Below the pieces are notes generated by a model, which saw only the letters and a list, made by a program, of their open reading frames with translations, was not told the DNA's origin and did not search any database. Shown piece after piece: positions 48,612-60,583 of a DNA stretch of 64,000 nt. Source of the stretch: Obelidium mucronatum (Eukaryota; Chytridiomycota; Chytridiomycetes; Chytridiales; Chytriomycetaceae). The stretch is taken from positions 1 to 64,000 of the forward strand of contig JAIVFH010000063.1 of NCBI GenBank assembly GCA_025765595.1, given 5' to 3'. The translations under genes and the position numbers were made by a program. Every line of letters begins with the position of its first letter. Position 1 is the stretch's first letter.

Positions 48612-49004
48612 TTACATAGAGTCTCGATCAATGCTGCCGGTGTTTCCAAAGCTGCCTACGATTGACGTTCCTCGGGAGCGGGCACCTCGCAGCCGAGGAG
48701 ACATGAACGGGTTGGGCGAAGTCTGACGGCCAAATGACGAGCCCCGCAGACTGTTCGAGCTTGTTGCCAGGATGTGTGACTGGGGGGTATTGGCGGTTGT
48801 GGCCGGGTCGAAGCTGATGTGCCGCGAGTGGCCGTGTTGGGTGTGGCCAGGGTGGACCGTGCCACTGCCAGCCCCGTTTCCACCCTTGCCGATGCCGCCG
48901 GGCCCTTGCCCCGGAGTCCGGCTGCCGCTGGTATATTGCGTATGCGGCGAGAGGTGCGTGCCGGCGGTTGGATTGAGGCCTGACGGCGTATGTGCTGGTC
49001 GCAT
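48612..49004 (-). CDS. Hypothetical Ser/Thr/Gly/Pro-rich protein
   Basis: An open frame from ATG 49004 to TAA 48612 encodes about 130 residues rich in Ser, Thr, Gly and Pro with SP/TP sites (TPSGLNPTAGTHLSPHTQY, RQTSPNPFMSPRLRGARSRG). It is GC-rich like other 5' coding segments in the window. A splice acceptor (ACACAG) sits right before the ATG and a GTAAG donor overlaps the stop. It may therefore be one exon of a longer gene, perhaps continuing to 48346. I could not join a downstream exon in frame. No family is recognised. Confidence 0.4.
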   Translation of the reverse strand: MRPAHTPSGLNPTAGTHLSPHTQYTSGSRTPGQGPGGIGKGGNGAGSGTVHPGHTQHGHSRHISFDPATTANTPQSHILATSSNSLRGSSFGRQTSPNPFMSPRLRGARSRGTSIVGSFGNTGSIDRDSM

Positions 49005-49233
49005 CTGTGTCCAATTTTTCAGAGAACTCTTCGCTGTGAAACCCTCGTTTTGGAATAATTATACAGATTAATAAACGTACCAAAGTTGAACAGACAACGA
49101 TGGAGTGCAGAAGCTGCAGACTGCGTGTCGATCGACAGACGGCAGACGGAGAATGATGGAGGGCGCAAAAAACACGTGTTCTTGTTGGTGAAAATGAAAC
49201 ACTGCACAATACCCAACCACCAAGAACAACACA

Positions 49234-52200
49234 TCAGTCTTCTTCCTCCATCTCTGGGACAGCAACAGGCTCCGCCGCCCACCGGACACCATTCCCACTC
49301 AAAATAGCATCCGATAAGCGAAACCCTGCCTTCTTGCTCTCTGTTTCCCACAGATTTAATAGCATTTCCACACCAACAACACCGCTACGTTCCACATTCA
49401 AAGAAACGAGATGATCATAGCCTACATACAAGAAAATCTTTTTTAAAAAAAACAATGCCAGATTTACCACATTCACTCACCCAACAATCCCTTGGCAATC
49501 CCAACATGTGTAACGACTGTTTTGGCAAGATTGAGTCTCTTCAATGTAAATCTGAAGCGACAAGTGCTCATTTGTTTCAATCCCGCATCAGAAACTTCTG
49601 TTTCACATAAGGACAATACCTCCAACAACATTAAGTCTAAACCAAAATCAAATCAAATCAAATAAATGACCAAAAAAAAAAGCGTTGAAGATGTTATACA
49701 AAACCTTTGATGGCTGCAAAAATTGGATTCCCCACAACAGTTCGATCCAAATTCAATTCAGCCAACCCCTTCAACTCTCCAATTCCCTGCACGCAATTAT
49801 CAGACACCTGCGTCCCAGAGAGACATAAAACTCTCAACGTTTCTTGGAACCTCGAAATACCAGCAATTCCAGAATCCGTCAAATGCACAAATCCATCCAT
49901 ATCAAGCCTATTCAAATGCAACGCCTCACCAATCACAGAGCCGCCACTATTTAAACCAGAAAATCCTCTCAAAACAGTATCAATCCCAACGTCTCCTTTG
50001 TGTGGTAGTTTGATGCACTGCAACTGAGGCAATCGAACAGTCAAATCTCTCAACCCTTTGGAAACAACGTCCCCAGCACCACTACAAAAACCAACCACTT
50101 TCACCACGGGTCCAACACCATCATTTTGCATTTCAACAACACTCATTGCACCAGCGCCCGTCAAATCCAATTCCAGCAAATTTGGAAACATTGAAAAAAG
50201 GGTTAAATCCGAATCAACTAACCCACTGACATGGCTCACATCCAAAACATTCAAACTGTTCATTCCAGATCGAACGTCTTGCGCATTGCTGCCTGCTACA
50301 AGGGGACCCACAAGGGGACAACCCTGCAAGGACAAGGTATGCAACGACTTGGAAGTGAAAGGGGCCAAGTCCTGCAATGTTTTGGAGCTATTGATACCTT
50401 GACATCCCATGAGAATCAACACTTGAAGGGTATCGTGGGGAGCAGATGGGGAATCTGCAAATTTCTTGAGTGCCTTTGAAGTGATTTTTGTACGTGAAAG
50501 GGAGAGAAATGCCAGTGAAGGAAATGAAGTCAAGTAGCTAAAGATTGTATCAGTCAGTCGGCAACTGCTCAGGTCAAGGTGTGTGATATGACGACAGGTT
50601 TGGATTGCAAAAATTCCTTCATCAGTGATTATGGAGCATCCTTTGAGAGAGAGGCGGTCAAGCGTGAGATAGTGCGTGAATCCAATTGTTTCAAGGAGAG
50701 AATCGGTAGCGAGACCATAAGAATCGAGATCGTAAGCAGTCACGGGGCTAGCAGATAAACAGGGATAAGTGTAAAAAACAAAAGGAATCTCACACTCACC
50801 ATTGAGAAAGGCGGCCAATAAAAGCACGATCCAGCTTTCTTCCAGTTTTTGCGGCTTTCAAAACCATTTCCGCCAAATCAGAGCCCAAATGGCGCACAGA
50901 AGATAATTGGTGAGCTTTTAGAGTCTTCTTATTTCCATGTTGAGAGAGTAATGTGACAACTGCGTGAAGAGCTAAATCAAGCAGGCGCAATGGGTTGCGA
51001 ACTTTTCGGGACGATCGAATTGTTAGATTTGTAGTATCTGGGATGCCAGCTTCTTCCACAATGGCCACACGGTTTTGGATTGCTGCCAAACGCAGAGCTC
51101 TCCCATTATCTGAAAACATTATTGTAAGAAATAGGGAGTCAGAAATAATACAGGACATATTACCAATAGCCGAGATTTCTTGAGGGGCAATGGGAATAGG
51201 ATTTTGAGTCTCTGGAGCAGAGTTTCCACCCAATCGGTGGCCTCCAACTCCGACATGCCCAATCCCAGGACCTGCTCCCATAATATTTCTTTCTTCTTCT
51301 TGACGAAGAGGAAGAGGGACTGGACGAACACGCGCTGGACCTCCCAGGACATGACCGCCTCCTCCACCAAGTCGTTGACCGCCTCCTCCACCCAGTCGTT
51401 GACCGCCGCCTCCAAACTCCAGATCCATATCACCATTATCATCATCATTTTCTGCATCTTCGTCATCCTCTTCCGGCTCTTCCAATGGTTCGTTGTGGAT
51501 ATCCTCATTTTCACCATTTGATTCCACATCATTCATATCGACATCGTCATCGTCACTGATATCACCGCCACCAGCGATATTTACTTCTTTTATTTCCTGT
51601 TGGGGAATCGATGTAGTTGCGGTTGCATTGTGGTGAGTAGTTGTAAACGGTTGGGCTGGTGTCCCAGGGTTATTCGCAATAAGAACGAGATTTAGACTTG
51701 CAGAAGGGGTTAAGCCTGCATCTTTAATGGTGTTTGATTTAGCAGTATCATCTGCTTCATCCCAGACTTTTCTTGGAAACGACGAGAGTAATTGGAGTGA
51801 GTGGTTTGTTGGGATTGCCAGCGTGGCGCGTAGATACAGAAACACAATGGCCAGCTTATCCTGCGAAGCGAATACGTGCTTAATTGTGGGAGAGTCTTTT
51901 ACAAGAGAAGAAGGGAGGCGAAATTGGATAGTGGCTGTTTGGGTGGAGGTGGGAGATGCAGATGCTGGGACTGTGGTGGAGACAGAAGCGAGCGATTGGG
52001 CAACGGGCTCTTGTGGTAATAAGCCTTTTCCGAATGCTTTTTTCGCGGCGCGGTCTTCGGCAATCTGCTTCAGCAGCTGTGCTTTGGCGGACTTTCCCTC
52101 TGCTTTGAAGCGGTTCATTCGAGCGATTTCGACCTTTGCGGCTGTGTCAATGTAGTCTGCTCTTCTTTCCTTGTAGCGCGAGGTTATTTCGTCTTCGGGA

Positions 52201-52517
52201 GCATGTGTTTCGTCGGTTGTGGGTGGTTGTTGTGGGTGTGGCTGCTGTGGTGAGGGTATTGGATTGCTCAAGCCAGGCGAATACTGGGCCATCGCCTGCT
52301 GCTGCTGTGCCAGCAGTGCATTTGGGCTATTCAGGTGCAGTGTTCGAGTGCCTGGCTGGCTCACTTGCACGTCTTGGCTTGCATTCACAGCCTGTAGACC
52401 CATTGCAATCGTCACGGCTTCTTCGACACTTACGGCGGCATTGGACGCGGCAGAAGATACTTCGGCATCAAAGCCCATGTCCACCAGCTGGGCAAAGATG
52501 TTGCCAGTGTTGTCCAT
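49234..52517 (-). CDS. UBA-UBX-LRR fusion protein
   Basis: Five exons with consistent phase (51164-52517, 50800-51109, 49705-50747, 49481-49636, 49234-49421) give 1,016 residues. Residues 1-45 are a UBA domain (FAQLVDMGFDAEVSSAAS). A coiled, charged segment near 110-165 (RYKERRADYIDTAAKVEIAR) precedes a UBX domain at about 195-290 (ATIQFRLPSSLVKDSPTIKH, LLSSFPRKVWDEAD), which usually binds Cdc48/p97. After an acidic stretch and Gly-rich QRLGGGG repeats, the C-terminal half is leucine-rich repeats of the cysteine-containing/AMN1 type (LDRLSLKGCSIITDEGIF, ITHLDLSSCRLTD, LLELDLTGAGAMS). UBA binds ubiquitin, UBX recruits p97 and the LRRs would select a substrate; the last is inference. Confidence 0.82.
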
Positions 52518-52629
52518 CCCTTTTGATTGTGTTTATTTTTCGCAGATCGACAACAAGAATAAGGCTTCCTTCCCCCCAAGGAAGAAATCGAACAATAAGA
52601 ACTGTCAAGAACTCTTCCAAAAACCAGCC

Positions 52630-52881
52630 ATGCAAGCAGTCGATGAGAACAAGACGGCGCACTCGTCCGCCGCGAACCTCGCCGCCAAGTCCGCGTCGCG
52701 CCCAGGCTCGCGGCCCGCGTCCGCCGCAAAAGTCGCGCCGGCCGACGCCCGCGCGTCCGTTGCCAAGCCCGACGCCGCCGCCGCCGCGCGCGCCTCCGTC
52801 GCCAAGCCCGCTGCCGCCGCCGACGCGCGCGCGTCGCAAGCCGTGAGGCCGTCCGTCGCAAAGTCGACCGTGGTCGAGTAG
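52630..52881 (+). CDS. Small Ala-rich protein with ARASVAKP repeats
   Basis: An open frame of 83 residues starts MQAVDENKTAHSSAANLAAK. It contains repeats of the form ARASVAKPxAAA and ends RPSVAKSTVVE. It is strongly GC-rich. It lies head to head with the UBA-UBX-LRR gene (112 bp between starts). The Ala/Ser/Lys make-up suggests a disordered basic protein. No homolog is recognised, and a non-coding role for the GC-rich stretch cannot be excluded. Confidence 0.45.
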   Translation: MQAVDENKTAHSSAANLAAKSASRPGSRPASAAKVAPADARASVAKPDAAAAARASVAKPAAAADARASQAVRPSVAKSTVVE

Positions 52882-53102
52882 ACGGCAACCATTCTGTTCA
52901 ACTATAGTATATTCTATTCCTCTCTCATCTGCAGTAATTTATTAAACAAGTATTGACAAAGTAATAAATAATGATTATGATTATTATAACAATAAGTGTA
53001 AATAATAATAGTAAATTTAACTCCATTGTTCTTTCAAACAAACCCCACACGCGACTCTCACTCACTCACTTACAGCAACAACACCCACCAACCTCATAAC
53101 CA

Positions 53103-56100
53103 ATGAAGGAGCGGATCACACTCATATTCCTTGGCTTTCCTTCCTCATCGTCGAAATCAGGCTCGGATATCGGCGACAGCAACGCAAGTCTCGACCACAC
53201 CACTCCAGAGTCCAGCCATCTGCAGTGGAAGTCTGCGGGATCATCAAGACGCGTAACAATCGAACTTACTCCTCCCGTACCCAGATCACCAACACATTCT
53301 GCGCCTTCACAGACTATTCATGACTTGGTTTGCCGTGCCGCTAAAAAGAACTTGAATGCCGATGAAGGGATCGCACGATGTTTATCGTACTTGAAGAAAG
53401 ATCTGGATTCATTGTCTGGAATACCTGCGTCGCCTCCTTCGTGTTCTTGGGGCTTCACCGTTTATACTGGTGCCCCGGAATTTTCGCTGATGAGTGTTGC
53501 TAGCAGTACGGATATTTTACGCGATGGTGAAAACCTGCTAGTTGTTTGGTCTCCACTCCATTTGTTTTTCGAAGGAGGAGAGAATAACCTTCTCTCGGTA
53601 AGCAACACTGGTGCCGTCAGGGGTTCAAATCAACACCATCACAGCGATAACTTGATGTCTGCCCCGACATCGGTTTCTCGGGGCATTGATCCAACTTCTA
53701 TGATGGCAAATGTCCTAATGAATCAAGTTGTATCTCACGCCACGGCAAGCCATTCCTCAAAACCAACGGATTTGGTACAAGGGGCAACTAACTTGGTTGA
53801 AAATGTAAAGCTTGGGATGAAAGTTGCGCAAATGGTGTCAGGAACGTCTTCACTATCATTCCATCCAAAGCATGAAGGTTGTATTCTCAATTTCCGTGAT
53901 AGTCCCCTCCTGACGAATATTTTAACTCAAAAAAAAACTAGATACAATGACAGAGAAGCTAATGCATGGCGCCGAACTTGCTGCCGGAACTATTATTGGA
54001 AAGCCTCAAGGTTGGTGCCACGGCTTTCCCTCCTTCATTGATAACACGTTCGTTTTTTTTAAATTGCAGCAAAATCAACTCCAGCCGCCACCTCTGTGTC
54101 TGAGACTTTAACACACGTGGGAATGGTAGCTCTCAACAATATCATGCATCAACCTCACCCCCCGGAACATCATCCACCCCAACGTAAAGATATTCAAAAT
54201 CAAATGATGAATGAAGGGGCGTATTCATTCATAAATTACATTCTCTTTCAATTGTAGAGTCAGCAAAATCAAGTGCGGCGGGAAACTCTGCAGCTGAGGC
54301 CTTGACACAAGGCGCCATGGCAGCTCTCAGCAATATCATGCATCAGCCTCACCCCCCGGAACATCATCCACCCCAACGTAAAGATATTCAAAATCAAATG
54401 ATGAATGAAGGGTCGTATTCATTCATTAATTACATTCTCTTTCAATTGTAGAGTCTGCAAAATCAAGTGCGGCGGGAAACTCTGCAGCGGAGGCCTTGAC
54501 ACAAGGTGCAATGGCAGCTCTCAGCAACATCATGCATCAACCTCACCCCCCGGAACATCATCCACCCCAACGTAAAGATATTCAAATTCAAATGATGAAT
54601 GAAGGGGCGTATTCATTCATAAATTACATTCTCTTTCAATTGTAGAGTCTGCAAAATCAAGTGCGGCGGGAAACTCTGCAGCTGAGGCCTTGACACAGGG
54701 CGCAATGGCAGCTCTTACCAACATCATGAATCAACCTCACACTCCGGAACATGATTCGGTCAAAGGTAAGAGAATTTTCTAAAATTACGTGCCGAGTTGT
54801 AAAGTAAGGTGATATTGGGCTTGTGGACAGGGCATACCCAACCAGCTGCGCAAGAATCAGGAAACTTTTTCGATAAAATGAAGCATGGCTTGGAAGCAGT
54901 TGAAAATATTGCCGGACTTCTTCCCCACCACAAGGACGAACCAAGTAAAAAAAAATCTCCCAACCCCAACGTAACCAACATAGCTTTTCTAGTTCATCAA
55001 TCCAGGGCAAGAAGCATCCCACCAGAACAAACCAAAGAACACTCGTCCAACTCAATCCTTGGCTCATTAATGCACAATGTTGAATCCGTTGCTGAAAATC
55101 TCACAGGAATGCACCTTCCACATCCACCAGGTACTGACTGAATCAACCTTTAAAAAATGTGTAGCTCTTATGACAATGAACCACAAGCAGGAGATGTGAA
55201 GACAAGATCCATTCCACATGCCGAAGAAACGGGATCGCATTCAGCATTTGACGCCCTTAAGCATATGGGGGAACGGATTTTGCATCCGACTCCACCAACT
55301 GATCAACCACACCCACCATCACATAGAGAGCCACATAGTACGTACTGGCATTTATATTTTATAATTGTATTATAATATTCGCCAACACACATCTCAGTTG
55401 CACATGGCCAGCCTTCCCTGTTCAATTCACTCGCCCAAGGAATAAAGAAAGTAGCCCATTCAATGTCGAAAGCCGAGGACGGTGACGACAACGATGATGA
55501 TTCAGACCGCAAGGATAGTGCTTCGCGATCTGACCAGAAAGGAAAGCAGAAGGGTAAAAAAAAAATTGTGGTTTTTTCTCGATCTCTAACCCCCTCGCCT
55601 TCTTCATTTTCGGTTTGTTCAAACACAATGTTAGAATCATCAAATGACGCAACAACACCACATTCAACCTCAATGCTCTCGTCACTAACCACAGCAGTGT
55701 TTGGTGGTGGAAATGCTGTGACACATCATGCGGAACAGCCACAGGAGAAAAATTCAAAAACATCTCATGACAAACGAGAGGATGCTGGTACCTGATTGAT
55801 TTATTGATTTTAATTTTTGCCAAAGTTGGTTATACTCAATTTCTTAATCAATGATATTCCACCAAAAAAAAATCTCTCCAGATGATCGCCAAACAACCAA
55901 AAAGCAAGATTCAAATGCATCGTCTTCAAAGTACAGCCAATTCAATGATTTCGAGCGTCGTTGTCTAGAAGAAGCAGAACGAGAGGAGCAAGAAGCAGCA
56001 GCAGCCAAGACGGCAGCAGCGAAACTGAAAAAAGAATCAAAACCATCTGGCTCCTCTTTGTCTGCCACATCTTCTCCAAAACTGAGCAAGAAAGGGAAAG

Positions 56101-58019
56101 GAAGTCAACTCGAATCATCTGTGCAAAAGTCGAGTCGAACAGCAAGTAACAGCAGCGATAACCAAGCGAAACCTGCGCCAGTTCAGCAGCAACACTCAAA
56201 GAAAACTCAAAAGAAAAAGAAGAATAGTTCTGATGACGATGACGACGACGATTCAGGAAAGGAGAGCTTAAACTCTTTTGAACGCGCAATGCTGGCTGAA
56301 GAATCAGAGGACGAAAAACCAACCCCGCCTCGAAAAGAGCTCCCTCCGCCAAAAACGACCAAACAGCAAATACAACCTATTCCTGTAAAGAAAGAAAACC
56401 AGGCAAAGCCTCAGCCAGTAAAACAACAGCAATCCGATAAAAAGAAAAAGCAAAAAGACGACAGCGATGACTCGGATAACGGCAGTTTAAATTCTTTTGA
56501 AAGGTCTATTCTAGAAGAAGCCGATGACGACCCGCCAATGATTACATCAACAAAACAGAAATCATCATCAAAACCATCGAAACAAGAATCCTCGTCTTCA
56601 TTGTCGTCGAAAAAAAAACCACAAGAACAATTGCCCACAAAACCAACAACGTCAAAGCCAATCCCAGCATCCTCCTCAAGCAGCAAGAAAAAAGGACAAG
56701 AACCCAAAAGAGATGACACCAGTGACGATGATAACATCAGCTTGAACTCGTTTGAACGTGCATTACTGAATGATGATAACGACGATTCCAACACCAACCC
56801 CACGACCACTACTGCAAGCAAACCAAAATCAAAAGAATTGGAATCAAAACAAAAAAACACGCCATCATCATCAAAACAACCCCCACAAAAGACAAATAAG
56901 AAGCAAGAAACAAAAGCAAGCGATGACGATGACGACGATGGTACAAGCTTGAATTCCTTTGAGCGTTCAATGATGGAAGAGGAAAGCGACAACAACCAAG
57001 CCGCATCAAAAAAGAAACAAACCAATCCCATTTCCTCAACATCCAAACCAAAGGCATCTACACAAAAAAAGAATAATTATCAAGATGGTGACAATGATGA
57101 TGATCAAGACGACGGCGATGATGCAGCGAGCTTGAACTCTTTTGAACGTGCACTCATGGCCGAAGACAATGATTCCGGAACATCAGCAAGCCCCCCAACC
57201 GCTTCAAAATCAAAAAAGAAACCAACCACCATCCCCCCCTCCCTCAAACCTCAAACGCAAAAACCAGGACCATCACTGGCAGGACGAGAAAAATTGAGTC
57301 AACGAAACCCAACAAGCAATGAATCACGAACAGAACAGCAAAAAAAGAAACCGCCAACATCTTTGAAGCAAACGAAAAATTCCAAAGATGAAAACAACGC
57401 GTCGACAACGAGCATGGAGATGAGAGGAAGGAGACCGGGAGCCCAAATAACGCCCCCGCCATCGGCGCCTGCAAAGGCATCTACAATGCTTGGAAAAATA
57501 GGAGGAGCCATCAAGGCACTTGCCGATAAATCCAGACCCGAAGATGATTTGAAAGGTTTGAAAAAAAAATTGATCTGAAACCAACCAACCCCCCTTAACA
57601 AATTCAAAAAAAATGAAGGAAAGAGAACGACAAACTCGCGCAACGAATCACCTTCATCTGCCCCCAAATCAAGAGCCGTTTCTGTCATCCCGTCGTCATC
57701 GTCATCGTCAAGAAGTCGGTCAATCAGCGATTCGAATAATAACAAGCCACAAAAATCTAATCAATCCGAAAACTCCAAATCTCAACGACTTCCTGAAACT
57801 GGATCCAAAAGTCGGATGACAAGCAGTGGCAGGGGAGAGGATAAAAAAGAAGCGGGATCCAGTAGCAGCAGCAGCAATACTAACCGGCGAGACAATAACA
57901 ACAACAACAAAGGAAAAGAACCTGAACTTCCTTCCAAAAAATCCAAAGGAACGGCAAGAAGGGATCCCAAGGAATCATTGAATTCGCTTGACCGCGATGG
58001 GACGGATAGTGATTATTAA
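53103..58019 (+). CDS. Large disordered repeat protein with tandem exons and SLNSFER motifs
   Basis: Twelve exons or so can be joined in phase 1 throughout: 53103-53877, 53942-54010, four repeated exons at 54070-54765, 54831-55132, then five more ending 58019; roughly 1,390 residues. The N-terminus (ITLIFLGF, RRVTIELTPPVP, GFTVYTGAPEFSLM, ILRDGENLLVVW) looks like a beta-grasp, ubiquitin-like fold. The middle has four 38-40-residue units (SAKSSAAGNSAAEALTQGAM and NIMHQPHPPEHHPPQ). The C-terminal half is highly charged and carries at least six acidic-flanked SLNSFER[A/S]xL motifs (near 56268, 56485, 56741, 56946, 57130, and a variant SLNSLDR near 57975). NDFERRCLEE near 55940 looks like a first, diverged copy. 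I recognise no family. Repeated short linear motifs suggest multivalent binding to one partner. Confidence 0.7.
54070..54765 (+). repeat. Tandem exon-intron array (four units)
   Basis: Exons at 54070-54183, 54258-54377, 54452-54571 and 54646-54765 are copies of one another (114, 120, 120 and 120 nt), starting 188, 194 and 194 bp apart. The 74-nt introns between them are also near-identical (ATTACATTCTCTTTCAATTG before each acceptor). All exons are phase 1-1, so any number of units keeps the frame. Confidence 0.93.
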
Positions 58020-58180
58020 TAATTTGAAGTCGGTGCTATTGCACCACTTATGAATAATACCTCAAAAGGAAAAAAAAAACAAGATGCTGCTTATGCTATT
58101 ACATGATTTTTTTAATAGTTATAAAGATGTATACAAACAAGGAAAATCGTCGTATAGCGACGGATAGAGAGGTACAATAT

Positions 58181-58683
58181 TCAATCAAGGTCCAGTTGGC
58201 GAATAATACAGTAAATGTATTGAGCATCCGTCGTGATGATCGCTTCTTTCCGCCCAATATTAACTACATATGGAATGGGAAAAAAAAAGGCACACGCGTC
58301 AATAAATGGAAAAGAGCAAAACGAAAGGGAAGACAAGGCGGTTTTCATACCAACTAAACGCTTGAGTTTCTCTGTTGGTGTTTTGGATGTCGAGCCAGCA
58401 ACAAGCAGTCGCTTCGAGTCAACAACGAGTCCATATATCTGAGTCGCCAAGGCATTCACTTTTGATTTGCTGTCCTTCGAATCGAGAAAACCTGCAGTCT
58501 TTGCCCAATGTTGCGAGTTGTGTTTGAGTTCCCATGTGTGTGTGTGTGTGTGTGTGTGGTGCTGAAAGGTAGGGAAATTACCCCTAGAACCGTTCCGTCC
58601 AGCACGTTGAGCAGAAGAGCACCATCCTCCGTCCGTGTTTGTTGTTGGAGGGTTGCAAGGATTCTAGCTGTTTCGGTGGCCAT
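58181..58683 (-). CDS. LAMTOR4-like Ragulator subunit
   Basis: Three exons (58582-58683, 58351-58498, 58181-58263) give 110 residues. The segments KTPTEKLKRLVVNIG and KEAIITTDAQYIYCIIRQ match the conserved second half of LAMTOR4 (KRLSVVFG and TLLVTVSGQRVFVVKR in human). The first part (LLLNVLDGTVLG) would be the first strand of the roadblock-like fold. LAMTOR4 helps anchor Rag GTPases and TORC1 at the lysosome. Similarity is short, so another roadblock-fold protein is possible. It is divergent to prefoldin 1 with 72 bp between starts. A GT microsatellite lies in intron 1. Confidence 0.6.
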
Positions 58684-58755
58684 TATTTTTGAGTTTATTT
58701 ATTAATAAATAATACGTTGAATTATTTAAAATAATTATTTAAAATAAAATAAAAC

Positions 58756-59399
58756 ATGTCTTCTGCCGACGACAGCTTGAAGCGGGTAAGCAAAATCAAA
58801 AATCGAAACCCCCCCCCCATCTACCCTACCCCCGCCTTTCGACGGATACAATATCGTCGCAAGTCTAAAAAAAAAAACGGTTCCAAAAAAACAGGCTTTC
58901 ATTGAAACCCAGGCCAAACACCAAAACACTTCTCGTCAATTAGCCACTGTTCGAGCGCAAATCAATGCAAAAGAACGAGACCGAAAGATTGGCGAATTGG
59001 CTGCTAAAGAATTAAATCAGTACCCGAAAGGAACAGTGGCGTACAAGTCTGTGGGAAAGATGTAAGTGTGGTGTGTTGTTGTTCGAGGGGGGAAAGGAGG
59101 AAAAAAAGGACAGAACGACATCTGTTTTGTTTTAATTATCGCATACACTATGTTGTTGTTATTGTATTGCTGGTTGTGTGGGAATTGTGAAAAGTCTTTG
59201 GGGGTGGAATCTCACCCTTTTTTGTCCCCACAGGTTTTTAATGCAAGACTTGGGTAGCCTTACTGGTTCTCTGCAGCAAAAATCAGATGACGCTTCGAAA
59301 GAAATCAAAGCCTTGTCTCGTGCGTCTGAGAAGTTGGACCGTGATGTTAAAGATTTGGAACGTGGATTGACTGAATTGCTTCAACGAAGAATGATGTGA
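58756..59399 (+). CDS. PFDN1: Prefoldin subunit 1
   Basis: Three exons (58756-58785, 58895-59061, 59234-59399) give about 120 residues. The protein is a helical hairpin with beta-hairpin centre: AFIETQAKHQNTSRQLA helix, YPKGTVAYKSVGKMFLMQD hairpin, then DASKEIKALSRASEKLDRD helix. This is the beta-class prefoldin layout and the hairpin matches PFDN1. Prefoldin hands nascent actin and tubulin to the CCT chaperonin. Confidence 0.87.
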
Positions 59400-59487
59400 G
59401 AGAAGCTGGGATAGAATTATCTTGGATGGGGTGTTTGTGTGAATAAAAAAGTGACATGTTTATTGCAAAAGTTGTTTGTGTGTTTTT

Positions 59488-60540
59488 TCATTTCTGTTGG
59501 CGAAGAAGTGTGGAAATCAGCATAAGTCCCGGTGGAATCGTCACATTTTCATTGTTGATTGATGATTTCAACCACATGCGTAAGGTTTCTTCCACCTCGT
59601 CTCTCGATTTATCCGTTGTGGTGCTGGCGAATGTATTGTCATTGATTTCTCCAAAAACGAGCATATCAACTTACATTCCGCGCATCTCAGCGGCCTCAAA
59701 CAATTGAACATCGCTCAAGCTAGAAACCAAATCGCTCTGTTTAGAAAGGTACACGTCATCGCCAGCAATAGTCTCCCAATGCTTCTCAAGTGCCTTTCGC
59801 AACGTCCCAGTCAGCAACGCGCGATGCGTCAACCCAAGGGATAAGTTGATATCCTTAAGTAAAGACCGACTCAAACTGCGGACTTCAAAATACTGTGGCG
59901 CATGTTTAGCCAGATGCACAATGTTGGTTGGTTGTTGATCCTGCCATTTTGCGAGAGGAATCTGTGTAGCCCAACCAAGTGGAGATTTCTTGTAATCGCT
60001 GGAGGAAGAAGAATCAGTCAAGTGCTTGATCCATCCATTTGTTGCAAGTTGTCTGCGTTCCTTGAGTTTTGCCCATAGCTTCTTTTTCTGAGCTTCCGAT
60101 ACACAGGTGGAAGGAATCATGGATGGGCTGAATACGAGAACGAATGGAATGGATTCAGGGACAAGAAGGAGGAGAACCAGGAAGGGCGGTAGTTTCTTCA
60201 TGTCAATGGCTGTTTGCTTGACCTTTTTTGACAACCCCCCGTTTTAGCAAGAGCGTTCAATCGCAACCACAGACGAGATGAAAGTATTTACCAGCAAGAA
60301 TTGATCCCGAGACCATTCAACGGTGCCTCCTGCAGCTTCGATCTCTCTCTGCTTCCGGATTAGACCTGATGCCTCCTTTGAATTGCGATACAGCTGTTTG
60401 GCTCCGTTGTAGTAGAGCGACACCATTGCCTTGGATGCGGCAAAGAGACCGGTGATTCGAGATGTAATTCCGACATTCGAAGCTACTGGTGTTGAGAATG
60501 CCCGCTTCTGCAAAGTTTGGGTAACTCCAATTCGAAACAT
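59488..60540 (-). CDS. LETM1-like mitochondrial protein
   Basis: Three exons (60292-60540, 59675-60222, 59488-59623) give about 310 residues. The N-terminus (MFRIGVTQTLQKRAFSTPVA) is a mitochondrial presequence. The LETM1 domain follows: DMKKLPPFLVLLLLVPESIP membrane segment and FSPSMIPSTCVSEAQ, then LGLTHRALLTGTLRKAL-like helices and a C-terminal RGITTTDKSRDEVEETLRMW. LETM1 proteins sit in the inner membrane and affect K+/H+ exchange, Ca2+ handling and ribosome binding. The length is nearer LETMD1 or short LETM1-like forms than full LETM1, and no EF hand is seen. Confidence 0.82.
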
Positions 60541-60583
60541 CTTTTTTTTTTTTTTTTTTTTTGGTCACACGTGTGTATTTTAT

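Noticed and set aside
58533..58556. GT dinucleotide run
   Set aside because: A plain microsatellite in intron 1 of the LAMTOR4-like gene, not a regulatory array or CRISPR.
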